From Hwangdonia lutea (GTDB taxonomy: Bacteria > Bacteroidota > Bacteroidia > Flavobacteriales > Flavobacteriaceae), in the NCBI RefSeq assembly GCF_032814565.1, contig NZ_CP136521.1, positions 806,001 through 870,000 on the forward strand: 64,000 bases of DNA, in the 5' to 3' direction. The number at the start of each line of letters is the position of its first letter. Positions within the stretch are counted from its first letter, which is position 1. Positions 51,677 through 60,224 of this stretch are shown piece by piece. A program made the position numbers and the translations under genes. The notes beneath the pieces were generated by a model, which saw nothing but the letters and a program-made list of their open reading frames with translations, did no database searches and was not told the origin of the DNA.

Positions 51677-53140
51677 TTATTTCTGTAATTGTTTTAAAAA
51701 TTCCTGCACTATTTTATAATCATCAAAATCGAAACGTTCGCCTTTAATTTCCTGATAGGTTTCGTGCCCTTTTCCGGCTATTAAAATAATATCGTTTGGT
51801 TGCGCCATTTGGCATGCCGTTTTAATAGCCTGTTTCCTATCGGTTATGGTTACTGTTTTTTTAAAGTTTTGAGGTTCGACACCTTTTTCAATATCTTCAA
51901 GAATGGCTTCTGGTTTTTCGCTTCGCGGATTATCGCTTGTAAAAACCACTTTAGTACTTAATGCCGACGCTATGTACCCCATTTTAGGGCGCTTGGTTTT
52001 ATCTCTATCGCCTCCGCAACCAACAACCGTAATTAATGCTTCATTTTTAGTGCGGATACTATTAATGGTTTCCAATACATTTTTTAAGGCATCGGGCGTA
52101 TGTGCATAATCGACAATAGCCGTTATTTTTTCGTCTGAAATGATGTATTGAAATCGCCCACTAACACTCTCCAATTCACTTATCAATCTTAAAATCTCCA
52201 CTTTTTCCAAGCCTAACAATTCCGCAGTAGCGTAAATAGCCAACACATTATAAGCGTTGAAATTCCCAATTAGCCGCGTCCAAACTTCGCTATCGTTCAC
52301 TTTAAGCAACAAACCACTAAACTGATTTTCTAAAATCTGCGCTTTATAATCGGCATAACCCTTTAGTGCATAGGTGTATTTTTTTGCTTTTGTATTTTGC
52401 AGCATCACCAATCCGTTTTTATCATCGGTATTCACAAGTGCAAATGCTTTTGACGAGAGACTGTCAAAAAACACTTTTTTAACATCGCGATATTCCGCAA
52501 AAGTGTTGTGATAATCTAAATGATCGTGAGACAGATTGGTAAAAATGCCGCCTTCAAAATACAATCCCTCAATTCTATTTTGATGAATGCCGTGAGAGCT
52601 TACCTCCATAAAGCAAAACTCAACACCAGCATCATTCATTTCCTTTAAACACCTGTTTATGGTTAATGAATCGGGCGTAGTGTGCGTCGCTTTATAAGCT
52701 TTATTATCGATTAATATTTTTACAGTGGAAAGTAAACCGACTTTATACCCAGCTTTTTTAAACAGCTGATATAATAAACTTGCCACAGTGGTTTTTCCGT
52801 TGGTTCCCGTAACACCAACAAGCTTCAAATTTTCTGAAGGCGCATCATAAAAATTTGATGCCATAAATGCCAAGGCGCTTTTGGAATTATCAACCTCAAC
52901 ATAGGTTACGCCATCAACCAAAATATCTGGCAATGTTTCGCAAACAATAGCTATAGCTCCGTTTTTTATAGCGACTTCAATAAATTTATGTCCATCCACT
53001 ATATTGCCTTTAATAGCGACAAATAAATCCGATTTTTTAATGTTTCGCGAATCGAAATGAATATTATTAATAGACACACTCGTGCTCCCAACAACAGCGT
53101 TGATGGTTACTTTGTACAATATGTCTTTTAATACTATCAT
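51677..53140 (-). CDS. murE: UDP-MurNAc-tripeptide synthetase (meso-DAP type)
   Basis: 487 residues; adds the third residue of the stem peptide. Landmarks: VGVTGTNGKTTVASLLYQLF (P-loop), TTPDSLTINRCL, EVSSHGIHQNRIEG and the specificity motif DNPRSEKPEAI. DNPR indicates meso-diaminopimelate, the usual amino acid in Gram-negative walls. Its start overlaps the PBP stop (ATGA), so the two are translationally coupled. Confidence 0.96.
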   Translation of the reverse strand: MIVLKDILYKVTINAVVGSTSVSINNIHFDSRNIKKSDLFVAIKGNIVDGHKFIEVAIKNGAIAIVCETLPDILVDGVTYVEVDNSKSALAFMASNFYDAPSENLKLVGVTGTNGKTTVASLLYQLFKKAGYKVGLLSTVKILIDNKAYKATHTTPDSLTINRCLKEMNDAGVEFCFMEVSSHGIHQNRIEGLYFEGGIFTNLSHDHLDYHNTFAEYRDVKKVFFDSLSSKAFALVNTDDKNGLVMLQNTKAKKYTYALKGYADYKAQILENQFSGLLLKVNDSEVWTRLIGNFNAYNVLAIYATAELLGLEKVEILRLISELESVSGRFQYIISDEKITAIVDYAHTPDALKNVLETINSIRTKNEALITVVGCGGDRDKTKRPKMGYIASALSTKVVFTSDNPRSEKPEAILEDIEKGVEPQNFKKTVTITDRKQAIKTACQMAQPNDIILIAGKGHETYQEIKGERFDFDDYKIVQEFLKQLQK

Positions 53141-55152
53141 GATGCTTTTAAAACGACGGTTTGATTGTTTTTTAATTTGATGTTTTTACCAATAGATTGT
53201 GCTTTTACAATGCCGCTACCATTAAGTTTCACTTTTATATCTACATCCATATTTTCCAATAAGGCCACAGCATCCATAGCGGGCAGCCCAATTACGTTTG
53301 GCATAATGGTTTTATAGGTTTGTGCTGTTTTATAAAAACTTTCGTATTCTTTTTCTGTTGATGCACTTTTAACTTCTAAAGATTCTACCTCGTCAATAAT
53401 TGGTGTGTCGGTAAATATTTTTTGAGCTATTTTTTTGAATACGGGCCCAGAAACATCGGCACCGTAATACCCGACACTTTTATCTGGTTCGTGAATAACG
53501 ACGATGCACGAATATTTAGGGTTATCGGCCGGAAAATACCCCGCGAACGACGAGATATAATTCAGTTTTTCTTTATCCCTGTAATCTTTTTGACAAGTCC
53601 CTGTTTTTCCCGCCATCGAGAAATTTTCAGAATATAATTTATTACCCGTACCGTGTTTTTTCTCAACCACGTTCTTTAATAATTGCTGCACTTTTGCAAC
53701 GGTTTCTTTAGAACAGATGCGTTCGTTTATCACTTCTTTTTCAAAAGGCACAATGGTTTTATCAAACTCCTTAACTTCTTTTAAAAATTGAGGTTTTACC
53801 ATAACGCCATCGTTGGCAATGGCATTATAAAACGTTAAGGTTTGTAATGGTGTAAATGAGACACCGTAACCATAAGCCATCCATTGCAATGCAATACCGC
53901 TCCAGCGTTTGTTCTTTATTCTTGGGTCAGGAATAATTGGACTAGACTCACCAATAATGGGCAGTCCTAATTTTTCATTCAAACTCATATCGTAAAGTCT
54001 ATCGACAAATCTGCTTGGTTTTTTTCCGTAAGCCTGATCGATAGCTTTCACTATTCCTGTATTTGATGACACCTCAAAAGCTTTAGAAATTGATATTTTA
54101 CCGTAACCACCATGTTTTGAATCTCTTACTTTTTTTCCATAGAAAGTTAAAATCCCTTTTTCGGTATCAACCACATCGCTCGTATCAATCACTTTATCTT
54201 CAAGAGCTGCAGTAATTGCCATTAATTTGAATGTCGAACCTGGTTCATGCGATTCCCATACAGCATAGTTTCGTCTTTCATAATAATTACCAAGTGAATT
54301 TCTACCTAGATTTGCTATAGCTTTTACTTCGCCCGTTTTAGTTTCCATAACCACCACACAACCGTGGTCTGCTTTATATTTCTCCAATTGCTCCAAAAGG
54401 GCATGATGCGCGATATCTTGAATATTCACATTAATGGTGGTGTACACATCGTAACCATCTTTAGGCTCAATTTCGTTAGCATCACTTAAAGGTTTCCATT
54501 GGCCTTTTCCTATTTTCTGTTTTTTTCTTTTTCCCGGTTTGCCTCGTAAATACTGAATACCATAAGCGCCATCAATTCCTGGTCGTGTTACATTGCCATC
54601 CTCATCAAAACGTTCGTAACCAATGGTTCGCTGAGCTATTCCGCCCATAGGATGTTCGCGCTTAGTGGTTTGTTTTACAATTAATCCGCCTTTAAAAGCA
54701 CCGAGATTTAACAAAGGAAAATTTCGAATTCTGATATAATCCGCATACCCAATATTTCTAGCCAACAAATAATATCGGTTTTTATTGGCTCGCGCTTTTC
54801 TGATTTCCTTTTGATAATAATTTGATGACTTACCTGAGTATTTTGAAAGTGAATCGCATAACGGTTTTAAATATTTCTCAAAGGTTTTTGATGTTGGCGT
54901 AATGGCATCAATCCTAATATCGTATTTAGGCACCGAGGTTGCCAACAAATTTCCATTGGCCGAATACACATTACCTCTGTTGGCAGGAATTACAACATCT
55001 TTAATAATGCGCTCGGTCGCCAGAGCTTTGTATTTATCGCCTTGTATAAATTGAATACTCAGCAATTTAAACACCACAGCAACGCCAAAGATGAACATAC
55101 ATCCTGCTATAAAATACAATCGGTTTAATATGCCTTTCTCGTTTACTGCCAA
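53137..55152 (-). CDS. ftsI: Septal transpeptidase FtsI/PBP with PASTA end
   Basis: 671 residues. N-terminal membrane anchor at 12-31, then PBP dimerisation domain, then transpeptidase with STFK at 306-309, SSN at 362-364 and KTGT at 516-519. A single PASTA domain (about 610-671) ends the protein, as in some class B PBPs. It crosslinks septal peptidoglycan with FtsW. Position between ftsL and murE is classical. Its gene starts about 10 bases after the ftsL stop. Confidence 0.95.
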   Translation of the reverse strand: MAVNEKGILNRLYFIAGCMFIFGVAVVFKLLSIQFIQGDKYKALATERIIKDVVIPANRGNVYSANGNLLATSVPKYDIRIDAITPTSKTFEKYLKPLCDSLSKYSGKSSNYYQKEIRKARANKNRYYLLARNIGYADYIRIRNFPLLNLGAFKGGLIVKQTTKREHPMGGIAQRTIGYERFDEDGNVTRPGIDGAYGIQYLRGKPGKRKKQKIGKGQWKPLSDANEIEPKDGYDVYTTINVNIQDIAHHALLEQLEKYKADHGCVVVMETKTGEVKAIANLGRNSLGNYYERRNYAVWESHEPGSTFKLMAITAALEDKVIDTSDVVDTEKGILTFYGKKVRDSKHGGYGKISISKAFEVSSNTGIVKAIDQAYGKKPSRFVDRLYDMSLNEKLGLPIIGESSPIIPDPRIKNKRWSGIALQWMAYGYGVSFTPLQTLTFYNAIANDGVMVKPQFLKEVKEFDKTIVPFEKEVINERICSKETVAKVQQLLKNVVEKKHGTGNKLYSENFSMAGKTGTCQKDYRDKEKLNYISSFAGYFPADNPKYSCIVVIHEPDKSVGYYGADVSGPVFKKIAQKIFTDTPIIDEVESLEVKSASTEKEYESFYKTAQTYKTIMPNVIGLPAMDAVALLENMDVDIKVKLNGSGIVKAQSIGKNIKLKNNQTVVLKAS

Positions 55153-55162
55153 GGTTCGCTTT

Positions 55163-55480
55163 TTAATTTTGGGATTTTACTTTTATTTTTTTGGGCGGAA
55201 TCACCGATGGCGACAAGCCCTTTTCTTTCATTTTGATAACGACTGCCGATTCCATTTTGAGGCGCATCAGTTTTGATCTGCCATCTATAAATGCCGAACG
55301 CATTTCGTTAACTTCATTTTTTAATCGTGCAACTTCATATACTTTTTTATCGGCACTGTGCGAACTTGCAATCATAACAATAGCCAAACCAGATATAAAA
55401 AGAATCATGCGCCAATTTTTAAACGAATCGTCACTCACTAAAAATGTTCCTTTTAATATGCTGTAAATGTTTTTTTTCAA
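55163..55480 (-). CDS. ftsL: FtsL-like divisome membrane protein
   Basis: 105 residues with one membrane segment (about 23-42, WRMILFISGLAIVMIASSHS) followed by a coiled-coil stretch (VYEVARLKNEVNEMRSAF). Sequence match to E. coli FtsL is weak, but size, topology and position between rsmH and ftsI are typical of the Bacteroidota FtsL. It would form a complex with FtsQ and FtsB-type proteins. Confidence 0.75.
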   Translation of the reverse strand: MKKNIYSILKGTFLVSDDSFKNWRMILFISGLAIVMIASSHSADKKVYEVARLKNEVNEMRSAFIDGRSKLMRLKMESAVVIKMKEKGLSPSVIPPKKIKVKSQN

Positions 55481-55498
55481 CCTAGATTATTATTTTTT

Positions 55499-55594
55499 GT
55501 CTTTGCGAGCCTTTTTAGGCGTGGCAATCTGTTTCTTTTTTTTACGATTTCATTTCAAGAGATTCCCACGTCGCGAAAAGCTCCTCGGAATGAC
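55499..55594. repeat. Dispersed repeat (GTCATTGCG... type), copy 2
   Basis: Ends TGTCTTTGCGAG and CTCCTCGGAATGAC with the GGCAATCT/AGATTCCCACGTCG internal pair; partner of 28495-28580. It lies between rsmH and ftsL. Confidence 0.65.
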
Positions 55595-55602
55595 AACTCC
55601 TT

Positions 55603-56508
55603 TTACAACTTTTCAGCAATTCGAAGTTTTGCACTTCGGGCTCTACTATTTATTTTAATTTCCTCTTTTGATGGTACAATTAAACCATTCACTTTTTTTA
55701 AGGGTACCTCAAAATTTCCGAACATATCGCGTTCTGGTTCACCTTCAAACAATCCGTTTCTTATAAAACGTTTTACCAACCTGTCCTCTAAAGAGTGATA
55801 GGATATAAAACTTAAACGACCACCAACTTTTAATATTTCTGGTGTTTGCATCAAAAATTCTTTTAACACCTCAATTTCCTGATTTACTTCAATCCGAATC
55901 GCTTGATAAATTTGCGCCAACACCTTATTTTCATGTCGTGGTGGCAAAAACTTTTTTAACACTTTTTTTAACTGTTCGCTCGTTTTTATTGGCTCGTTAT
56001 TGCGATACTCCACAATTAATCGTGCCATTGCCGGGGCCGCACGCAATTCGCCATACTGCAAAAACACCTGTTTTAAACGCTCTTCGCTATATTCGTTAAC
56101 CACATTAAAAGCAGATAACTCGTTTTGCTGATTCATTCGCATGTCCAAATCTGCTTCAAAACGTGTTGAAAAACCACGTTCGGCAACATCAAATTGATGC
56201 GACGACACTCCAAAATCAGCCAAAACACCATCCACTTGTTTTACGCCATGAAATCTTAAAAAACGTTTTACGTATCTAAAATTTTCATGAATCAGCGTAA
56301 ACCTCTCATCATCAATGGCATTTTCAAGCGCGTCTAAATCTTGATCAAAAGCAAATAATTTCCCGTTTTCACCAAGTCGTTTCAGTATTTCTTTACTGTG
56401 TCCGCCGCCGCCAAAAGTGACATCTACATAAACACCATCTTCTTTAATATTTAAACCATCAACGGTTTCTTTTAATAAAACTGGATTATGATATACCATG
56501 GTCGTCAT
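55603..56508 (-). CDS. rsmH: 16S rRNA C1402 N4-methyltransferase RsmH
   Basis: 301 residues. SAM-dependent enzyme modifying C1402 of 16S rRNA. Landmarks: YHNPVLLKETVDGL at the start, VDVTFGGGGHSKEIL (SAM site), ADFGVSSHQFDVAERGFS and FISYHSLEDRLVKRFI. Its first codons overlap the mraZ end by 23 bases, implying translational coupling; a start two codons later is also possible. Confidence 0.96.
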   Translation of the reverse strand: MTTMVYHNPVLLKETVDGLNIKEDGVYVDVTFGGGGHSKEILKRLGENGKLFAFDQDLDALENAIDDERFTLIHENFRYVKRFLRFHGVKQVDGVLADFGVSSHQFDVAERGFSTRFEADLDMRMNQQNELSAFNVVNEYSEERLKQVFLQYGELRAAPAMARLIVEYRNNEPIKTSEQLKKVLKKFLPPRHENKVLAQIYQAIRIEVNQEIEVLKEFLMQTPEILKVGGRLSFISYHSLEDRLVKRFIRNGLFEGEPERDMFGNFEVPLKKVNGLIVPSKEEIKINSRARSAKLRIAEKL

Positions 56509-56956
56509 CGTCTTGTCCCATTACCTCTTCAGCTAAATCTGCAAAATCAATTGCAGCATCATCAATAGTCTGCTCGTATTTATCTTTATCCCAAATTTCA
56601 ATAATATTGACCGCTGGAGAAATCACAATGTTTTTTGTAATGCCTGCAAATCCAATAAGGTCTTTCGGGATTAACAAACGCCCACTGCCATCAACATCCA
56701 CCATTCGCGCTCCGGCATTAAACCGACGGATAAAATCGTTGTTCTTTTTTTTAAACCTATTCAGCTTATTTATTTTTTGCATTACCGTTTGCCACTCGCT
56801 CATCGGGTACAATTCCAAACACGGCTGAAACACAGAACGCCGCAGCACAAACCCATCTTCTAAAACAGCTGCCAATTGCTTTTTCATGCCAGAAGGCATC
56901 ATAAGCCTGCCTTTGGCATCTACTTTACAATCGTATGTTCCTATTAATGAGTTCAA
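56486..56956 (-). CDS. mraZ: Transcriptional regulator MraZ
   Basis: 156 residues, two AbrB-like domains (DAKGRLMMPSGMKKQL; VDGSGRLLIPKDLIGFAG). MraZ forms a ring and binds direct repeats near its promoter to regulate the dcw cluster. First gene of the dcw cluster here; three boxes of a plausible target type lie upstream at 57009-57035. Confidence 0.94.
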   Translation of the reverse strand: MNSLIGTYDCKVDAKGRLMMPSGMKKQLAAVLEDGFVLRRSVFQPCLELYPMSEWQTVMQKINKLNRFKKKNNDFIRRFNAGARMVDVDGSGRLLIPKDLIGFAGITKNIVISPAVNIIEIWDKDKYEQTIDDAAIDFADLAEEVMGQDDDDHGIS

Positions 56957-56988
56957 AGCGATTTATAATCGGTTCAAGGTTTAAGTTT

Positions 56989-56996
56989 CAAATATA
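56989..56996 (-). promoter_or_regulatory. -7 box of the dcw cluster
   Basis: TATATTTG on the minus strand, 32 bases before the mraZ ATG; exact match. Confidence 0.55.
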
Positions 56997-57008
56997 TCGA
57001 AAATTTTA

Positions 57009-57035
57009 CCACATTTTACCACTTTACTACACTTT
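57009..57035 (-). promoter_or_regulatory. MraZ-type box array, 10-bp period
   Basis: On the minus strand AAAGTGT, AAAGTGG and AATGTGG start exactly 10 bases apart. They resemble the AAAGTG[T/G] MraZ boxes reported in Mollicutes and the tandem repeats bound by E. coli MraZ. They lie 12 bases upstream of the -7 box. Confidence 0.6.
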
Positions 57036-57216
57036 GTTAATAATTTTTCGATTAAATACCATTTTAAATAGATAATAAAAGGTTGAAAATATTTTAATCA
57101 CTTGCTATCAGTCCCTTACAAAAAAATCTAAATTTATAAACACCCTGTTAACATCTTCATTTAAAAACAATTATTCCCTACTTAAATTAAAATGGCTGAA
57201 ATATGAATGAAATAAC

Positions 57217-57224
57217 TATATTTG
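57217..57224 (+). promoter_or_regulatory. -7 box for the alpha/beta hydrolase
   Basis: TATATTTG, 26 bases before the ATG at 57251. Confidence 0.55.
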
Positions 57225-57250
57225 TTTAAACGAAAAAGACTAACCAGTTA

Positions 57251-58015
57251 ATGACGCATCGTTTAAGAAAAGAAAAGAATTATAGCTATATTGAAGTTGG
57301 AGAAGGCAAACCCATTATTGTTTTACACGGTTTAATGGGCGGATTGAGCAATTTTGATTCTGTCACAAAATATTTTAGTACAAAAGGATATAAAATCGTT
57401 ATTCCGGAATTACCCATTTACAGCATGTCTTTACTTAAAACCAACGTAAAGAGTTTTGCTAAATATCTGCACGATTTTATAGAATTTAAAGGGTACAAAG
57501 AAGTTATTTTGTTAGGCAACTCGCTTGGTGGGCATATTGGTTTATACCACACTAAATTATTTCCGGAAAAGGTAGAAGCCCTAGTAATTACCGGAAGCTC
57601 AGGGTTATACGAGAGCGCCATGGGTGGCGGCTATACCAAACGCAGTGATTATGAGGTGATAAAAAAGAAAGCCCAAGACGTTTTTTACGACCCCGAAATA
57701 GCTACAAAGGAAATAGTAGACGAGGTTTACCAAACGGTAAACGACCGCAACAAACTTATTAAAACACTGGCCATTGCCAAAAGTGCCATTAGACATAATA
57801 TGGCTAAGGATTTGCCCAAAATGCAAACACCAACCTGTATTATTTGGGGTAAAAACGACAATGTTACACCGCCTGAGGTTGCCGAAGAATTCAACGAACT
57901 TTTACCAGACTCGGAGTTGTTTTGGATTGATAAATGCGGGCACGCCGCTATGATGGAACACCCCGATGAGTTTAACCAAATTCTCAATGCTTGGTTAACC
58001 AAAAGAGGTATTTAG
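57251..58015 (+). CDS. Alpha/beta hydrolase
   Basis: 254 residues. Landmarks: IIVLHGLMGGLSNFD (oxyanion HG), the nucleophile elbow LLGNSLGGHIGLY (GNSLG), the acid region CIIWGKNDNVTPPEVA and catalytic His in DKCGHAAMMEHPDEF. A serine hydrolase of the Pfam alpha/beta-hydrolase-1 type; substrate not predictable. Divergent from the dcw cluster. Followed by engB. Confidence 0.9.
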   Translation: MTHRLRKEKNYSYIEVGEGKPIIVLHGLMGGLSNFDSVTKYFSTKGYKIVIPELPIYSMSLLKTNVKSFAKYLHDFIEFKGYKEVILLGNSLGGHIGLYHTKLFPEKVEALVITGSSGLYESAMGGGYTKRSDYEVIKKKAQDVFYDPEIATKEIVDEVYQTVNDRNKLIKTLAIAKSAIRHNMAKDLPKMQTPTCIIWGKNDNVTPPEVAEEFNELLPDSELFWIDKCGHAAMMEHPDEFNQILNAWLTKRGI

Positions 58016-58047
58016 ATTACCAAAACGAGATTAATTAATGAGATTCT

Positions 58048-58065
58048 TCCCGATAGGTATCGGGA
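58048..58065. repeat. Short palindrome TCCCGAT-aggt-ATCGGGA
   Basis: Perfect 7-bp stem between the hydrolase gene and engB; related to 8037-8054. It may act as a weak stem-loop. Confidence 0.55.
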
Positions 58066-58091
58066 CGAGATTCTCGGGAATACCATAGAAA

Positions 58092-58703
58092 ATGAAAATC
58101 AAGTCTGCCGAATTCGTAATGAGCAATTCTGATGTGGCCAAATGCCCAAAAAGCATGCTGCCAGAATACGCGTTTATTGGCAGGAGTAATGTTGGTAAAT
58201 CGTCGTTAATCAATATGCTAACCAGTCGAAAAAGTTTAGCAAAAACCTCTGGAAGACCGGGAAAAACGCAGCTTATCAATCATTTTTTAATTAATAAAAA
58301 TTGGCATTTAGTCGATTTACCGGGTTATGGTTACGCTCGAGTGTCAAAAAGTGCAAAAAAGGTTTTTCAAAAATTTATAACCCAATATTTTGCATTGCGA
58401 GAGCAATTGGTAACCGCCTTTGTATTGGTTGATATTAGGCACAATCCGCAACCCATCGATTTAGAATTTATGCAATGGTTGGGTGAAAACGGCATACCAT
58501 TTTCAATCATTTTTACTAAAGCCGATAAACTAAAACCCAAGGCTATTAATCGATATGTTGACGCTTATAAAAAGGTACTTTTGGAAACCTGGGAAACCAT
58601 GCCCAATTACTTTATAACCTCATCAACCAAAGACATTGGGAAAGATGACGTTTTAAATTATATTGATGGTTTGAATGCGAATATGGATTTATCTTCTAAT
58701 TAA
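58092..58703 (+). CDS. engB: Ribosome biogenesis GTPase EngB/YsxC
   Basis: 203 residues, TRAFAC GTPase needed for 50S assembly. G1 GRSNVGKSSLIN, G3 VDLPGYGYARVSK, G4 FTKADKLKPK and G5 TSSTKDIGKDDV. Length fits YihA/YsxC. It lies downstream of the hydrolase, 75 bases after its stop, so a shared transcript is possible. Confidence 0.95.
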   Translation: MKIKSAEFVMSNSDVAKCPKSMLPEYAFIGRSNVGKSSLINMLTSRKSLAKTSGRPGKTQLINHFLINKNWHLVDLPGYGYARVSKSAKKVFQKFITQYFALREQLVTAFVLVDIRHNPQPIDLEFMQWLGENGIPFSIIFTKADKLKPKAINRYVDAYKKVLLETWETMPNYFITSSTKDIGKDDVLNYIDGLNANMDLSSN

Positions 58704-58774
58704 TTTCCACGTTACTTTTAAACTTATATTTTTCACTTTACCAATACTTGACTTTGTCAGAAAAATTAACTAGC

Positions 58775-58835
58775 TTCGTTTAACGGCGGATATAAGCCAT
58801 TGAAACAGGCGCATATCCGTGAACCATTAAACGAA
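58775..58835 (+). other. Structured hairpin element between engB and the NlpC gene
   Basis: Outer TTCGTTTAA/TTAAACGAA, middle CGGATAT/ATATCCG and inner GCC/GGC stems, with a 9-base loop. No T-run follows, so it is not a terminator of the usual kind. It may be a repeat or a structured RNA. Confidence 0.45.
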
Positions 58836-58927
58836 CCTATTCAATTACACCCAAGCTTTCAAATCAAAATAACACAAATTTTAAATTACTTCATTTTTGT
58901 ATTTTAGCTTTCACAAATCAAACTTTA

Positions 58928-60133
58928 ATGAAACATTACTCAGCTATATTTATTTTACTTGTTTTAATGTCTTGTAACAAACATGAAACAAACCATCAAA
59001 ACGATTTTGAAACCTTAAAAGACAGCCTCAAAACTATTTATGCCCCCGATAAACGTGTTGAAGTTTTTGATATTAACCTCAATAAAAAAGACAAAACCTT
59101 AACCGTTTCCGGAGAAACAACAAATCCAGAAGTTGTTTCAGTTTTTAATGATAAAATCACCCCTTTAATTGATAAATCAGGCACATTTATTGTTGATTAC
59201 AACATTGATTTATTGCCCAATAAAACCGTTGGAGAAACCAAATATGCCGTGGTTAACAACTCGGTGGCCAACATACGCTCGAAACCCAAACACTCGGCAG
59301 AACTGGCAACACAAGCTATTTTAGGGACCGTTTTAAAAGTATTAAAAATTGATGGTGATTTTTATTTAATACAAACCCCGGATCGCTATATTTCGTGGGT
59401 AGATCATGGCGGGGTTACGCTAATGACTGATGCCGAACTGAACACATGGCAAGCTGCTCCCAAAATAATATATACCCAAACTTTCGGGCATGCTTACGCA
59501 TCAGAGAATGCAAATGCGCCTATTGTTTCCGATCTTGTTTTGGGTGCCCAATTAGCGCTTTTAGAAACGGGCAAAAACTTTTACAAAATTGCTTATCCGG
59601 ATAAACGCGTGGGTTTCATCAATAAAAAAGAAGCCGTTAGATACAGCCATTGGATTAAAACCGTAGAACCTTCCGGGGATTTAATTGAAGACACCGCAAA
59701 ACATTTTGTGGGTTCACCTTATTTATGGGGCGGCACGTCAACCAAGGGAATGGATTGCAGCGGCTTTACCAAAACGGTGTATTTAATGAATGGCTTTGTA
59801 ATCCCCAGGGATGCATCACAACAAATTAATGCGGGTGAAATAGTGGATTCTAATTTGACTTTTGAAAATTTACAAAAAGGCGATTTACTGTTTTTTGGCA
59901 AAAAAGCAACCGATAGCACGAAACAACGCACCACTCACGTTGGTATTTGGCTGGGTAACGAGAAAAATGAATTTATACATGCCGCAAGTCAAGTTAGAAT
60001 AAACTCCATAAATGAAGAAGCCGATAATTATGACGCCTTCAATAAAAACAGATATTTAGGAGCTAGACGATATTTAGGTGTTGAAGATGATTTAATAATC
60101 GATTTGAAAAAACACACCACTTTAAAGCTTTAA
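58928..60133 (+). CDS. SH3-NlpC/P60 lipoprotein (C40 cysteine peptidase)
   Basis: 401 residues. A lipobox-like start (FILLVLMSCNKHE) makes Cys-17 the probable lipidation site. Two bacterial SH3-like domains follow at about 105-165 and 180-240, then NlpC/P60 at about 255-385 with the catalytic Cys in GMDCSGFTKTVY, His in THVGIWLG and the third residue region FIHAASQ. It probably cuts stem peptides in peptidoglycan between D-Glu and the diamino acid. Convergent with the tail-specific protease and sharing its terminator. Confidence 0.88.
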   Translation: MKHYSAIFILLVLMSCNKHETNHQNDFETLKDSLKTIYAPDKRVEVFDINLNKKDKTLTVSGETTNPEVVSVFNDKITPLIDKSGTFIVDYNIDLLPNKTVGETKYAVVNNSVANIRSKPKHSAELATQAILGTVLKVLKIDGDFYLIQTPDRYISWVDHGGVTLMTDAELNTWQAAPKIIYTQTFGHAYASENANAPIVSDLVLGAQLALLETGKNFYKIAYPDKRVGFINKKEAVRYSHWIKTVEPSGDLIEDTAKHFVGSPYLWGGTSTKGMDCSGFTKTVYLMNGFVIPRDASQQINAGEIVDSNLTFENLQKGDLLFFGKKATDSTKQRTTHVGIWLGNEKNEFIHAASQVRINSINEEADNYDAFNKNRYLGARRYLGVEDDLIIDLKKHTTLKL

Positions 60134-60148
60134 ATAATCACCAACTAA

Positions 60149-60184
60149 AAACGCTCCAAAAGCTTATAACCTTTTGGAGCGTTT
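60149..60184. terminator. Bidirectional terminator between NlpC and Prc genes
   Basis: AAACGCTCCAAAAG loop CTTTTGGAGCGTTT, 14-bp stem, with A/T runs on both sides, between convergent genes. Confidence 0.8.
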
Positions 60185-60224
60185 ATTATTATAATGCATT
60201 CGAAACGATTGCACTTATAAAAAC

